Assembly (NCBI RefSeq): GCF_900128445.1
Contig: NZ_LT671417.1
Span: forward strand, 1,869,031-1,933,030
From: Thermophilibacter provencensis
GTDB lineage: Bacteria > Actinomycetota > Coriobacteriia > Coriobacteriales > Atopobiaceae
Reading direction: 5' to 3'
Length of the DNA: 64,000 bases
Position numbers and translations under genes: made by a program. This document shows, one piece after another, positions 17,222 through 28,270 of this stretch. The notes under the pieces were generated by a model. That model did not search any database. It saw nothing but the letters and a program-made list of their open reading frames with translations, and was not told the origin of the DNA. The number at the start of each line of letters is the position of its first letter. Position 1 is the stretch's first letter.

Positions 17222-18255
17222 CAGCGCCTTCTCCATGACCTCGGTATCTTGAGGCGCTCGTAGACGCGAATGGCGTAGCGGTCGGTCATGCCGGAGACGA
17301 AGTCGGCCACCTGCACGTCAAGCGGGTCGTCGTGGAGACGGTACTCGGCCGGCACCTCATCGGGATGAGCGACGAAGTATTCGAAGAGGTCGACGAGCAT
17401 GGCGTAGGCCTTCGGCTCCTCCCACTTCGCGTCGCCGCGCGAGTACAGCCGCTCGAAGAGGAACGCGCGCAGCGACATCATCGCCCCCCACACCCCCTCG
17501 GACATCAGGATGTCGCCGCTTCGGGAGCTCATGGACACCACGTCGTGGACCATCGTCTCGATTCGCTCCGAAGAGCTCGAGCCGAGCCTCTCGCATGACT
17601 CCGCGGGAAGGTCGGACTCCCTGAGCATCCCCGCCCGCTCGGCGTCGTCGATGTCGTGGCAGACGTAGGCGATCCGGTCGGCGAGCGCGACAATGCGGCC
17701 CTCGAGCGTTCCCGCCCGGCGGGGGCCCGTGTGGCAGCGGATGCCGTCGACCACCTCGCGAGAGAGGTTGAGCCCGCGGCCGTTTCGCTCGAGAAGGTCC
17801 ACGATGCGCGCGCCCTGGTCGTTGTGCGCGAAGAGCCTGCCCGCGCCCTCGGGCTCCCCGCGATGTCGCGCGAGGGCGTGGCTGAGCGCGCGCTCTCCCA
17901 CGTGGCCGAAGGGGGTGTGCCCGAGGTCGTGCCCGAGGGCGATGGCCTCGGTCAGGTCCTCGTTCAGTCCGAGCGGCCGCGCGATCGAGCGGGCAACCTG
18001 GGAGACCTCCAGGGTGTGGATGAGGCGGGTGCGGTAGTGATCGCCCTCAGGGGCGAGAAACACCTGCGTCTTGTGGGCGAGCCTCCGGAAGCTCTTGGAG
18101 TGCAGGATGCGGTCGCGATCGCACTGGAAGCACGTCCTGAGGGCGTCAGGCTCCTCGGGAACGCGCCTTCCGAGCGAGTCGCTCGCGAACGTCGCGTCCG
18201 GGGAAAGCCGCTCGCGCTCGGCGAGCTCTAGTTCGGCGCGCGTCAGGACCCTCAT
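17221..18255 (-). CDS. dgt: Deoxyguanosinetriphosphate triphosphohydrolase-like protein
   Basis: HD-domain hydrolase that probably removes triphosphate from dNTPs, helping dNTP balance. The 344-residue length fits the dGTPase-like family. The N-terminal signature reads CDRDRILHSKSFRRLAHKTQ, then the HD metal site: the His in RLIHTLEVSQVARSI and the His-Asp in EAIALGHDLGHTPFGHVGE, with a final Asp in IVALADRIAYVCHDID. I chose the ATG at 18255 (MRVLTRAELE) because GGAGGAG lies 5 bases upstream; another ATG farther up lies in the REP-like element. It is not followed by dnaG as in some Firmicutes. The true substrate is not certain from sequence. Confidence 0.88.
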   Translation of the reverse strand: MRVLTRAELELAERERLSPDATFASDSLGRRVPEEPDALRTCFQCDRDRILHSKSFRRLAHKTQVFLAPEGDHYRTRLIHTLEVSQVARSIARPLGLNEDLTEAIALGHDLGHTPFGHVGERALSHALARHRGEPEGAGRLFAHNDQGARIVDLLERNGRGLNLSREVVDGIRCHTGPRRAGTLEGRIVALADRIAYVCHDIDDAERAGMLRESDLPAESCERLGSSSSERIETMVHDVVSMSSRSGDILMSEGVWGAMMSLRAFLFERLYSRGDAKWEEPKAYAMLVDLFEYFVAHPDEVPAEYRLHDDPLDVQVADFVSGMTDRYAIRVYERLKIPRSWRRR

Positions 18256-18282
18256 CCCATCTCCTCCCCACGACATAAAACG

Positions 18283-18319
18283 TTTCTGCAAATTGGGGAC
18301 TGTCCCCATTTTACAGAAA
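18283..18319. repeat. REP-like palindrome between ppdK and dgt
   Basis: Two 18-base arms (18283-18300 and 18302-18319) are inverted copies with two mismatches, centred on GGGGACTGTCCCC. The element lies between the ppdK terminator and the dgt ribosome binding site. Its core is related to that of the palindrome at 9484-9510. Confidence 0.6.
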
Positions 18320-18350
18320 GAGGGGGAGGGGCCGCGCGGGCCCCTCCCCC
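18316..18350 (-). terminator. Terminator hairpin after ppdK
   Basis: GGGGGAGGGGC (18322-18332) and GCCCCTCCCCC (18340-18350) form a perfect 11-bp stem with a 7-base loop, 26 bases past the ppdK stop, followed on the minus strand by TCTTTCTG. Confidence 0.7.
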
Positions 18351-18376
18351 ATCACAGGCAGGCGATCGAAGAGCGA

Positions 18377-21136
<2,760 letters not shown>

Positions 21137-21309
21137 GTTTTCCCCTTGCTTTCCTAGGGTTCCTGACGCGTCCCCAAAGGGGCGCGCCCTTACAGCTCGG
21201 CCGCGAACCGCCATCGCGCGGCCATAGGTCATGGTATCAATCGGGGTTTCCGGCACAGCGGGTTTTCTGCATCTGGTCACGCTGGGTAGGTAAGCGGCGC
21301 GCCGGCGAG

Positions 21310-21341
21310 AAAAACGGGGCCGCGCCCTGCGGCGCGGCCCC
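21310..21341 (-). terminator. Strong intrinsic terminator after the half-length regulator gene
   Basis: GGGGCCGCGCC (21316-21326) and GGCGCGGCCCC (21331-21341) form a perfect 11-bp stem with a 4-base loop, followed on the minus strand by GTTTTTC. It separates the upstream gene from ppdK, so ppdK has its own promoter. The 173 bases from here to the ppdK start hold a weak TACCAT -10-like hexamer near 21225 and no gene that I can see. Confidence 0.85.
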
Positions 21342-21373
21342 AAAGGTAGTAACATGTGGAGTGATTTGGCCGT

Positions 21374-21775
21374 TTAGTTGGCCGCGCTCTCCTCCTTGTA
21401 GATGGCTCCGATCTCGCGCGTGGGCTCCTCGCCGGTCAGCGTCGAGATGACCGTGACGGCCGGGCCGAGCAGGTCGATGGAGGGGATGCCGCGGCGGTCG
21501 AGCTCGCGGCGGATCTCACGGCGCAGCGTGCCGTTGGCGAACGTGTGGAACACGGCGCACGGGCGGCTCTCGTCGTAGTTCTCGTCGAGAAACGCGCGGA
21601 CGGTGTCGACGTCCTTGACGTTGGAGAGGCGCTCGATGTCGACGGAACCGTCGCCGAACTGGGCGGCGGCGGCCATGACGACGGTGTTGGCGGTCTCGCC
21701 GCGAGCGTCGGAAAGAACGAAGATGAGGGGGACGACCTGACCGAAGATGTCGTCATCCAGATCGAGCTTAGTCAC
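21374..21775 (-). CDS. Half-length protein like the N-terminal half of PPDK regulatory protein (DUF299)
   Basis: The 133-residue protein resembles the first half of the bifunctional PPDK/PEP-synthase kinase-phosphorylase family. It has FVLSDARGETANTVVMAAAA near residue 20, where the family has SD(S)TGETA, then AVFHTFANGTLRREI and RGIPSIDLLGPAVTVI, which match the family's order. The second half, with the P-loop and GVSRTSKTP segment, is absent. A strong terminator follows 33 bases after the stop, so the gene is complete as it stands. The start is one of two adjacent GTG codons (21778 or 21775); AGGAGG is 7 bases from the second. It lies between glyS and ppdK. Catalytic ability is doubtful without the P-loop; a binding or regulatory role is possible. 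Confidence 0.7.
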   Translation of the reverse strand: MTKLDLDDDIFGQVVPLIFVLSDARGETANTVVMAAAAQFGDGSVDIERLSNVKDVDTVRAFLDENYDESRPCAVFHTFANGTLRREIRRELDRRGIPSIDLLGPAVTVISTLTGEEPTREIGAIYKEESAAN

Positions 21776-21804
21776 CACGAGTCCTCCTGTACCTATCAGG
21801 CTTC

Positions 21805-21820
21805 ACGGGGTATACCCCGT
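21805..21820. promoter_or_regulatory. Perfect 16-bp palindrome upstream of the regulator-like gene
   Basis: ACGGGGTATACCCCGT is a perfect palindrome in the 53-base gap between the glyS stop and the GTG start. It could be an operator, or its TATACC centre part of a promoter -10. No second copy was noticed in the window. Confidence 0.45.
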
Positions 21821-21831
21821 CCCACCGTAGC

Positions 21832-23928
21832 CTACTTCCTACGAGAGAGCGCGCCGATGTCGGCAATCCCCACGAAGACTTCAACGAAGCGGTTGAGGAG
21901 GCGCAGGCGGTTCTCCCTTACCTCAGTATCATCGTCCATGACAAGGACGTCGTCGAAGAATCGGTCGATGGGGGTCTTGAGTTCGGCAAGGGCGTCGATC
22001 GCCGCGCGGAAGTCCTTCTCGCCGAGCGCGGACGCGACCTTGCTGCCGCCCTCGTCGCAGGCGGCGAGAAGTGCGCGCTCGGCGTCGCCGAGAAGGGAGG
22101 CGTCGACGTCGGAGCCAAGTCCCGCGTCGGCGAGGTGGGCGGCGCGGGCGTACGCCGTGGCGAGGTCGTCGAACACCTCGGGGCTCTGCGAGCGGGCGTC
22201 CTCGAGGGCGTGGGCGCGTGCCATGAACTCGATCGGGTCGATGACGCCCACCGCCGAGACGGCCTCGATCGTGTCGGGGCGCAGGCCCTCGTCGCGCGCG
22301 ATGGCGACGAGGCGCGCCTGGAAGAACCTCACGACGGCCGCGGCCACCGCCTCGGGGTCGAACTCGAGGCCCTGGGCCTGGTAGGCGTCGAGCGAGAGGC
22401 CGATGAGCCGGCGAAGGTCGCATCCCGGGAGCGTGCGGAGCATGGCGATGACGCCGATGGTCGCGCGGCGGACCGCGTACGGGTCAGAGGAGCCCGTGGG
22501 CGGCTCGTCGATCGCGAAGATGCCGCAGATGGTGTCGAGCTTGTCGGCGATGGCCACGCAGCGTCCGCAGGTGCCGGACGGGAGCTCGTCGCCGGCGAAG
22601 CGCGGGCGGTAGTGCTCGCGAATGGCGTCGCAGACCTCGGGGGCCTCGCCGGCGGCGGCGGCATAGTAGCCGCCCATGACGCCCTGCTGGTTGGTGAACT
22701 CGACGACGGCCTGCGAGACGAGGTCGGCCTTGGCGAGGTGCGCCGCGCGCGCGGCGGCCGCGACGCCCGCCTCGTCCTCCCCCGCCTGGGCGGCGACGGC
22801 GGCGGCGAGCCTCTCCATGCGCTCGACCTTCTGGCGCATCGTGCCGAGCCGCTCCTGGAAGGTCACCGAGCCGAGGCGCTCGACGAACTCCTCCATCGGT
22901 CGCTTGAGGTCCTCGTCGTAGAAGAACTTTGCGTCGTCGAGGCGGGCGCGCACGACCTTCTCGTTGCCGGCGACGACGGTCTGCGAGACCGCGGGGTCGG
23001 CGTTCGAGACCACGACGAACTCGCGCGTGAGGTCGCCCGAGGCGTCATAGATCGGGAAGTAGCGCTGGTTGGAGAGCATGGACTCGCAGATGATCTCGTG
23101 CGGGACCTCGAGGAAGGCCTCGTCGAAGGTGCCCACGAGGACCGTGGGCCACTCGCAGAGGTTCACGACCTCGTCGAAGATGCGCCTGGGGGTGTCCACG
23201 CGCGCGCCCCCGCGCTCGGCCTCGATCTCGGCGATGCCGGAGCGGATGGCCTCGGCGCGACGCTCGGACGAGAGCACGAAGGCGCGCTCGAGCGTGGCCT
23301 CGTAGTCGGCCGGGGACGCGACGAGGTGCTCGCCCGGCGCCAGCACGCGGTGCCCGCGCGTGACGTTGGAGGAGGTGACGTCGGCATAGGACACGGGGAC
23401 GACGTCGGTGCCGAGAAGCGCGCAGATCCAGCGGATGGGCCGCACGAACGTGGCGTGCTCGGAGCCCCAGCGCTGGCTGCGGTAGTTGGGCCACTGCAGC
23501 CCGCCGATGACCTCTGCGGAGAGCCGGGAGAGGATGGGGGCCGCGGGCTCGGAGGGGACGTTCCTCTCGGCGAAGACGTACTCGTTGCCGTCGGCGTCCG
23601 CGCGGCGGACGAGGTCCGCGGGCTCGGCGCCGCACTTGCGGGCGAAGCCGAGGGCGGCCTTGGTGGGCGCGCCGGAGTCGTCGAACGCTATGGCGGCCTT
23701 GGGCCCGCGCTTCACCTCGTGGATCTCGTCGGTCGCCACGGCGACGTCGGCGACGAGGGCCGCGAGGCGGCGCGGGGTGGAGATCACGCGCACCTCGCCG
23801 TGGGCGAGCCCGGCGGCGTCGAGCCCCTTGGCGACGAGCTCGCCGAGCTGGCCGGCGGCGTTCATGAGCGGCGCGGAGGGCATCTCCTCGGTGCCGATCT
23901 CAAGCAGGAAGTCTCGCGTCTCGGCCAT
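21832..23928 (-). CDS. glyS: Glycyl-tRNA synthetase beta subunit
   Basis: Large subunit of the alpha2-beta2 glycyl-tRNA synthetase; provides tRNA recognition. The 698-residue length is standard. The N terminus reads DFLLEIGTEEMPSAPL, followed by STPRRLAALVADVA and KRGPKAAIAFD. The central HD-like region includes FFYDEDLKRPMEEFVERLGS, VTFQERLGTMRQKVERM and EFTNQQGVMGGYYA. The C-terminal anticodon-binding part follows FDDVLVMDDD. The ATG directly follows the glyQ stop (TAGATG), showing translational coupling of the two subunits. Confidence 0.97.
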   Translation of the reverse strand: MAETRDFLLEIGTEEMPSAPLMNAAGQLGELVAKGLDAAGLAHGEVRVISTPRRLAALVADVAVATDEIHEVKRGPKAAIAFDDSGAPTKAALGFARKCGAEPADLVRRADADGNEYVFAERNVPSEPAAPILSRLSAEVIGGLQWPNYRSQRWGSEHATFVRPIRWICALLGTDVVPVSYADVTSSNVTRGHRVLAPGEHLVASPADYEATLERAFVLSSERRAEAIRSGIAEIEAERGGARVDTPRRIFDEVVNLCEWPTVLVGTFDEAFLEVPHEIICESMLSNQRYFPIYDASGDLTREFVVVSNADPAVSQTVVAGNEKVVRARLDDAKFFYDEDLKRPMEEFVERLGSVTFQERLGTMRQKVERMERLAAAVAAQAGEDEAGVAAAARAAHLAKADLVSQAVVEFTNQQGVMGGYYAAAAGEAPEVCDAIREHYRPRFAGDELPSGTCGRCVAIADKLDTICGIFAIDEPPTGSSDPYAVRRATIGVIAMLRTLPGCDLRRLIGLSLDAYQAQGLEFDPEAVAAAVVRFFQARLVAIARDEGLRPDTIEAVSAVGVIDPIEFMARAHALEDARSQSPEVFDDLATAYARAAHLADAGLGSDVDASLLGDAERALLAACDEGGSKVASALGEKDFRAAIDALAELKTPIDRFFDDVLVMDDDTEVRENRLRLLNRFVEVFVGIADIGALSRRK

Positions 23929-24840
23929 CTAGGCCACCTCCCCCTTCTGTGCGTCTCCGTCGGTCTTTCCCGCCACCTCCGCGAGGTAGCTCTCGCAGCA
24001 GAGCTTCGCGATCGTGCGGACGCGCAGGATGTAGTTGGCGCGCTCCGTCGCCGAGATGGCGCCGCGGGCGTCGAGCAGGTTGAAGGCGTGGGAGCACTTC
24101 ATCACGCAGTCATACGCCGGCAGCGGCAGGCGGCGCTCGAGGCACGAGTGGCACTCGGCCTCGTAGTCGTCGAACTTCTGGCGCATCATCTCGACGTTGG
24201 CCACCTCGAAGTTGTAGGTGGAGAACTCGTACTCGTTCTCGTGGAACACGTCTCCGTAGGTCATCGGGGTGCCGTCCGGCAGATACGACCAGACGACGTC
24301 GTAGACGGAGTCCACGCCCTGGATGTACATGGCGATGCGCTCGAGGCCGTAGGTGATCTCGACGGGCACGGGGTCGCACTCGATGCCGCCCACCTGCTGG
24401 AAGTAGGTGTACTGGGTGACCTCCATGCCGTCCATCCAGACCTCCCAGCCAAGGCCCCAGGCGCCCAGCGTCGGGCTCTCCCAGTCGTCCTCGACGAAGC
24501 GGACGTCGTGCTCGGCCGGGTCAAGCCCGATGGCCTTGAGGGAGCCGAGGTAGAGGTCCTGCGAGTCGACGGGGCACGGCTTCAAGATCACCTGGAACTG
24601 GTAGTAGTGCTGCATGCGGTTGGGGTTCTCGCCGTAGCGCCCGTCCGCCGGGCGGCGGCACGGCTGCGGGTAGCAGGTCCGCCAGGGCTTTGGCCCGAGC
24701 GAGCGGAGCGTCGTGGCGGTGTGGAAGGTGCCCGCGCCCACCTCCGAGTCATAGGGCTGCATGACGGTGCAGCCCTGGGCGGCCCAGTAGCGCTCGAGCG
24801 CTAGGATCATGTCTTGAAACGTCAGCGCGGAGTCTCTCAT
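23929..24840 (-). CDS. glyQ: Glycyl-tRNA synthetase alpha subunit
   Basis: Catalytic class II subunit of glycyl-tRNA synthetase. The 303-residue protein shows [60 protein letters not shown] (motif 2 region) and [20 protein letters not shown], ending with a helical tail. It starts 24 bases after the lepB stop on the same strand, so it may be read from the rpsP promoter through lepB. The 24-base gap is too short for a T-box leader. Two-subunit GlyRS is the common bacterial form. Confidence 0.97.
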   Translation of the reverse strand: MRDSALTFQDMILALERYWAAQGCTVMQPYDSEVGAGTFHTATTLRSLGPKPWRTCYPQPCRRPADGRYGENPNRMQHYYQFQVILKPCPVDSQDLYLGSLKAIGLDPAEHDVRFVEDDWESPTLGAWGLGWEVWMDGMEVTQYTYFQQVGGIECDPVPVEITYGLERIAMYIQGVDSVYDVVWSYLPDGTPMTYGDVFHENEYEFSTYNFEVANVEMMRQKFDDYEAECHSCLERRLPLPAYDCVMKCSHAFNLLDARGAISATERANYILRVRTIAKLCCESYLAEVAGKTDGDAQKGEVA

Positions 24841-24864
24841 GTCAGTCCTTCCCTAGGTCAGGGG

Positions 24865-25428
24865 CTAGAGCGCCCCGATGCGAGAGAGCGGCCAGTAGAT
24901 GAACAGCGCCCTCGATGTTACGTCATCGACGCTCACGGGGCCGAAGTAGCGCGAGTCCTTTGAGTTGGTGCGGTTGTCCCCCATGACCCAGACGCAGCCG
25001 TCGGGGACGACGTAGGGGTACTCGATGCCCGCGGAGCCCTCGAGGTCGGAGAGCGAGTAGGTGGGCCTCCCGCCGACGTAGGGCTCGTCGAGCGCCTCCC
25101 CGTCGACGTAGACGACGCCGTCGACGAGGTCGACGGTCTGTCCGCCCACCGCGACGACGCGCTTGATGAGGGTCTCCCCGTCAAGCGGGCTCTCGAAGGT
25201 GACGATGTCGCCCTGCGATGGGGGCTCGAAGCGCAGGCTCACCTTCTCGCCGAGCAGCATGTCCCCCTCGAGGATCGTGTCGCGCATCGAGCCGGAGGGG
25301 ACGTAGTAGGGCATCCCGACGAAGGTCCTGAGCAGGAACGCCACGCCGACCGCGAAGGCGACGCTCCCGATGATCCAGCCATGGCGCGCGAGGAAGCCCT
25401 CGCGCCCCGAGGCATCATGGCTCGCCAT
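24865..25428 (-). CDS. lepB: Signal peptidase I
   Basis: Cuts signal peptides from secreted proteins on the outer face of the membrane. The 187-residue protein has one N-terminal membrane helix (IIGSVAFAVGVAFLLRTF), then the catalytic Ser in VPSGSMRDTILEGD, the general-base Lys in LIKRVVAVGGQTVDLVDG, and GDNRTNSKDSRYFGPV. I chose the ATG at 25428 (MASHDASG), with GAGGGG 9 bases upstream, over the ATG at 25437. It overlaps the end of trmD by 14 bases in another frame. Position in the rpsP-rimM-trmD cluster is the usual one. Confidence 0.94.
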   Translation of the reverse strand: MASHDASGREGFLARHGWIIGSVAFAVGVAFLLRTFVGMPYYVPSGSMRDTILEGDMLLGEKVSLRFEPPSQGDIVTFESPLDGETLIKRVVAVGGQTVDLVDGVVYVDGEALDEPYVGGRPTYSLSDLEGSAGIEYPYVVPDGCVWVMGDNRTNSKDSRYFGPVSVDDVTSRALFIYWPLSRIGAL

Positions 25429-26173
25429 GCGCGCCATCCCCTCTCGTCTCGCGCGCGACCCGCTCCGCGAGGTCGCGCTCCTCCGTCGTGAGTTCCGCAG
25501 CCGCCAGCAGGTCGGGCCGCCAGCGGGCGGTGCGCTCGATCGCGCTGCGCCGCCGCCACGCGTCGACCCGGGCGTGGTCGCCCGAGAGGAGCACCTCCGG
25601 CACCTCCATGCCGCGATAGCTCGCGGGGCGGGTGTACTGGGCGTACTCGAGCAGTCCGGCGGAGGAGAACGACTCGTCCTCCGCGCTCCTCTCGTCGCCC
25701 AGGGCGCCCGGCAGCAGGCGAACCGTCGCGTCGATGACCACGAGGGCCGCCAGCTCGCCGCCCGTGAGGACGTAGTCGCCGAGCGATATGACCTCGTCGG
25801 CGAGCGAGTAGGCGCGCTCGTCCATCCCCTCGTACCTGCCGCAGACGAGCAGCACGCGCTCGTGCCGCGAGAGCCGCTCGGCGCGCGCCTCGTCGAAGCG
25901 GGCGCCGCAGGGCGAGAAGAACACGACGTGGGGAGCCGGGCCGCGCGACGAGAGGTCATCGACCGCCTCGAAGATGGGGGCGGGCTTCATGAGCATCCCC
26001 TGCCCCCCGCCGAACGGGGCGTCGTCGACCGTGCGATGGCGGTCGTGCGTCCAGTCGCGCAGGTCATGCGCCCGAAACTCGAAGACGCCCGCGCGCTGGG
26101 CGCGGCCCATGATGGACGCGTCGAGATAGGGGGCGAAGACGCCGGGGAAGACGGAGAGCGTCTCGAATATCAC
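25415..26173 (-). CDS. trmD: tRNA (guanine-N1-)-methyltransferase
   Basis: Makes m1G37 in tRNAs with SAM, preventing +1 frameshifts. The 252-residue protein has the SPOUT knot signature: VCGRYEGMDERAYSLADEV, SLGDYVLTGGELAALVVIDA, and RPASYRGMEVPEVLLSGDHA. The N-terminal part has DDAPFGGGQGMLMKPAPIFE. The GTG start overlaps the rimM stop (GTGA). The C terminus is overlapped by the start of lepB. Confidence 0.96.
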   Translation of the reverse strand: MIFETLSVFPGVFAPYLDASIMGRAQRAGVFEFRAHDLRDWTHDRHRTVDDAPFGGGQGMLMKPAPIFEAVDDLSSRGPAPHVVFFSPCGARFDEARAERLSRHERVLLVCGRYEGMDERAYSLADEVISLGDYVLTGGELAALVVIDATVRLLPGALGDERSAEDESFSSAGLLEYAQYTRPASYRGMEVPEVLLSGDHARVDAWRRRSAIERTARWRPDLLAAAELTTEERDLAERVARETRGDGAHGEP

Positions 26174-26709
26174 AGCGACCCCCCCTCGCCCGGCCAGCCG
26201 AGCCCGCGCGGGACGCGGATGGGGATGGGGCCCTCGTCGGGGACCGCCGAGACGACCTCGTCGACCACGGGGACGAGGACCTCGTCGCCCTCGACGTCGA
26301 GGACCCACACGTCGTTCGCGGGGCCGCTCATGACCTCGCGTATCCGCGCGCGACGGCCGTCCCCCTCGCCCACGACCTCCCTGCCCACGAGGCGCTCCGG
26401 GTCGTGCAGCGCAAGGTCCTCCGGCAGGTCGCGCTCTCGGGCGAGCAGGAACCGGCCGACGAGCCGCTCGGCCGACGAGACGTCGTCCACGCCCGAGAGC
26501 GCGACGAGCCTCCCCGCGCGGCCCGCGCCCGAGACCGAGACCGAGACGACGGTGCGCCAGCGTGGCGCCTTGAGCTCGGGCGGGACCACGGCGACCTCGA
26601 GCCCCTCGCGCACAAGTGAGGGAAGGCCGTGGACGGGCTCCGTCACGACCTCCCCTCTTCTCCCGCGCGCCTTGGCGACGCGGGCTATGGTCCTGTAGCG
26701 CTCGCGCAT
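26170..26709 (-). CDS. rimM: 16S rRNA processing protein RimM
   Basis: Helps maturation of the 30S head near S19. The 179-residue protein has the family layout: an N-terminal beta-barrel opening (TIARVAKARGRRGEVVTEP) with the conserved hydrophobic-rich pattern, then a C-terminal PRC-barrel (DPERLVGREVVGEGDGRRAR, VLDVEGDEVLVPVVDEVVSA). It lies 6 bases after khpA and overlaps trmD by 4 bases. Sequence conservation in this family is low, so context (rpsP-khpA-rimM-trmD) carries part of the call. Confidence 0.9.
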   Translation of the reverse strand: MRERYRTIARVAKARGRRGEVVTEPVHGLPSLVREGLEVAVVPPELKAPRWRTVVSVSVSGAGRAGRLVALSGVDDVSSAERLVGRFLLARERDLPEDLALHDPERLVGREVVGEGDGRRARIREVMSGPANDVWVLDVEGDEVLVPVVDEVVSAVPDEGPIPIRVPRGLGWPGEGGSL

Positions 26710-26715
26710 GCGCCC

Positions 26716-27006
26716 CTAGCCTACGACTTCGACCTCGACCATCGTGCCCACGCGCTGCCCGAGGGCGCGCGCGAGGGTGCGGATGGCCTTGATGGTGCGG
26801 CCCTTGCGGCCGATGACGCGACCGGCGTCGTCCTCGGAGCACGTGACCTCGATGAGGGACGACCCCTCGCTGTCCGTCACGTCGAGCGACACGGCGTCCT
26901 GGTCGTCGACGAGCCCGCACACGATGTACTCGACGAGGTCGGCGACCCTGTCGGACGGGAGCTCGCGCCCCTGGGCATCGTCGAGCGCGCTGTCCGTGGC
27001 CTCCAT
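26716..27006 (-). CDS. khpA: KH-domain RNA-binding protein KhpA
   Basis: Small RNA-binding protein linked to cell elongation and division control in Gram-positives, where it pairs with KhpB. The 96-residue protein is a single KH domain: LVEYIVCGLVDDQDAVSLDV, then the GxxG loop in GRVIGRKGRTIKAIRTLARA. It has an N-terminal polar extension of about 15 residues. It starts 9 bases after rpsP, the usual position. khpB is not in this window. Confidence 0.93.
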   Translation of the reverse strand: MEATDSALDDAQGRELPSDRVADLVEYIVCGLVDDQDAVSLDVTDSEGSSLIEVTCSEDDAGRVIGRKGRTIKAIRTLARALGQRVGTMVEVEVVG

Positions 27007-27015
27007 GGGGCGCGC

Positions 27016-27351
27016 CTACTCGGCGTCGGCCTCGGCGGCGGCCTCGGCGGCGGCAGCGGCCTTGGCGGCGGCCTTCTTGGAGAGCTTCGCCTTCTTCTCG
27101 ACGACGGGCTCGCCGGTGCGGGCGATGTCGATCAGGTGGGCGACGGCGTTGGTCGGCTGGGCGCCCTTGGCGACCCACTCGTCGACCTTCTCGAGGTTGA
27201 TGTCGATGACCTTCGGGGTGGTCAGCGGGTTGTAGCGGCCGACCTCCTCGATGTAGCGGCCGTCGCGCGGCATGCGGCCGTCGGCGACGACGACGCGGTA
27301 GTACGGGCGCTTCTTGGCACCGTGACGGGCCAGGCGAATCTTAACTGCCAA
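27016..27351 (-). CDS. rpsP: 30S ribosomal protein S16
   Basis: Small-subunit assembly protein. The 111-residue protein reads [40 protein letters not shown], and has an Ala/Lys/Glu tail ([20 protein letters not shown]) longer than in E. coli S16. The start is a TTG at 27351 with GGAGGAG 6 bases upstream; no ATG or GTG fits the conserved N terminus. It is first in the rpsP-khpA-rimM-trmD-lepB run and has its own promoter. ffh, which often precedes it, is not present here. Confidence 0.96.
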   Translation of the reverse strand: MAVKIRLARHGAKKRPYYRVVVADGRMPRDGRYIEEVGRYNPLTTPKVIDINLEKVDEWVAKGAQPTNAVAHLIDIARTGEPVVEKKAKLSKKAAAKAAAAAEAAAEADAE

Positions 27352-27426
27352 TGAAAACTCCTCCGATACGTGCGGTGCGCGTGGTTGGTAGGTAGGCCGC
27401 ACCGCATAGCCACATAGCAGTTAGAC

Positions 27427-27454
27427 ATCATACCGCTCCTCAATGTGGTCGCAA
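27427..27454 (-). promoter_or_regulatory. Promoter of the rpsP operon
   Basis: On the minus strand TTGCGA (27449-27454) is followed after 16 bases by TATGAT (27427-27432), about 75 bases upstream of the rpsP start. The spacing and -10 are good. It lies in the 225-base divergent gap between rpsP and the response regulator gene; the plus side of that gap shows only a weak TAGGAT hexamer near 27532. Confidence 0.6.
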
Positions 27455-27576
27455 GGTGCAGTTTTTGTGAACGGTCGGCGTCGAGTCCGTGCGCGCCCGG
27501 GCGAGTTCAGGAGAAATTAAGGCTCGCTGGGTAGGATAGCAGCGGTAAGTGCAGCCGAGGCCGACAGGGGGCACCT

Positions 27577-28254
27577 ATGAACATACTGGTCGTCGAGGAC
27601 GAGAGAAACCTCGCGGATGCCATCGTCCGCATCCTGGAGGGGGCCTCCTACAACGCCGAGGCGGTCTACGACGGCACCTCCGGGCTCAGGTCGGCCCTCT
27701 CGGGGGCCTACGACGCCGTCGTGCTGGACGTGATGCTGCCCGGCATGAGCGGCTACGACGTGGTGCACAAGATGCGGCGCGAGGGCTCCGCGACGCCCGT
27801 ACTGCTCCTCACCGCCCGCTCCTCGACCGCCGACAAGGTCGAGGGCCTCGACTCCGGCGCGGACGACTACATGACGAAGCCGTTCGAGGCGGCAGAGCTC
27901 CTCGCCCGCCTGAGGGCCCTCACGCGCCGCCGCGGCGACGTCGTGCTCGACGAGCTGACCTTCGGCGACATCCGCCTCGACCTCGAGACGCACGACCTCT
28001 CCTGCGGGGAGTCCTCCGTCCACCTCTCCGGCAAGGAGTTCGAGGTCATGAGCGTCCTCATGAGCTCGTCGGCGCGCGTCGTCTCCAAGCAGGACCTCCT
28101 CCTCAAGGTCTGGGGAGCCGATGCGGAGGCGTCCGAGAACTCCGTCGAGGCCTACGTCTCGTTCCTGCGCAAGAAGCTCGCCCACGTGGGGTCCGCCGTC
28201 CAGATCACGACCCTCAGGATGCTCGGCTACCGCCTTGAGACGTTCGAGCGATAG
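27577..28254 (+). CDS. OmpR/PhoB-family response regulator
   Basis: DNA-binding regulator of a two-component system. The 225-residue protein has a receiver domain (residues 1-115): ILVVEDERNLADAIVRILEG, the phosphoacceptor Asp in AVVLDVMLPGMSGYDVV, the Thr in VLLLTARSS and the Lys in DYMTKPFEAAELLARLRALT. A winged-helix output domain follows (VHLSGKEFEVMSVLMSSSAR, NSVEAYVSFLRKKL, TLRMLGYRLE). AGGGGG lies just before the ATG. The histidine kinase follows 16 bases later. It is the first plus-strand gene in the window; target genes cannot be read from the sequence. Confidence 0.95.
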   Translation: MNILVVEDERNLADAIVRILEGASYNAEAVYDGTSGLRSALSGAYDAVVLDVMLPGMSGYDVVHKMRREGSATPVLLLTARSSTADKVEGLDSGADDYMTKPFEAAELLARLRALTRRRGDVVLDELTFGDIRLDLETHDLSCGESSVHLSGKEFEVMSVLMSSSARVVSKQDLLLKVWGADAEASENSVEAYVSFLRKKLAHVGSAVQITTLRMLGYRLETFER

Positions 28255-28270
28255 CGCCCGGCGCGAGCCG

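Noticed and set aside
24841..24864. Possible T-box leader upstream of glyQ.
   Set aside because: The gap from lepB is only 24 bases, far too short for a T-box.
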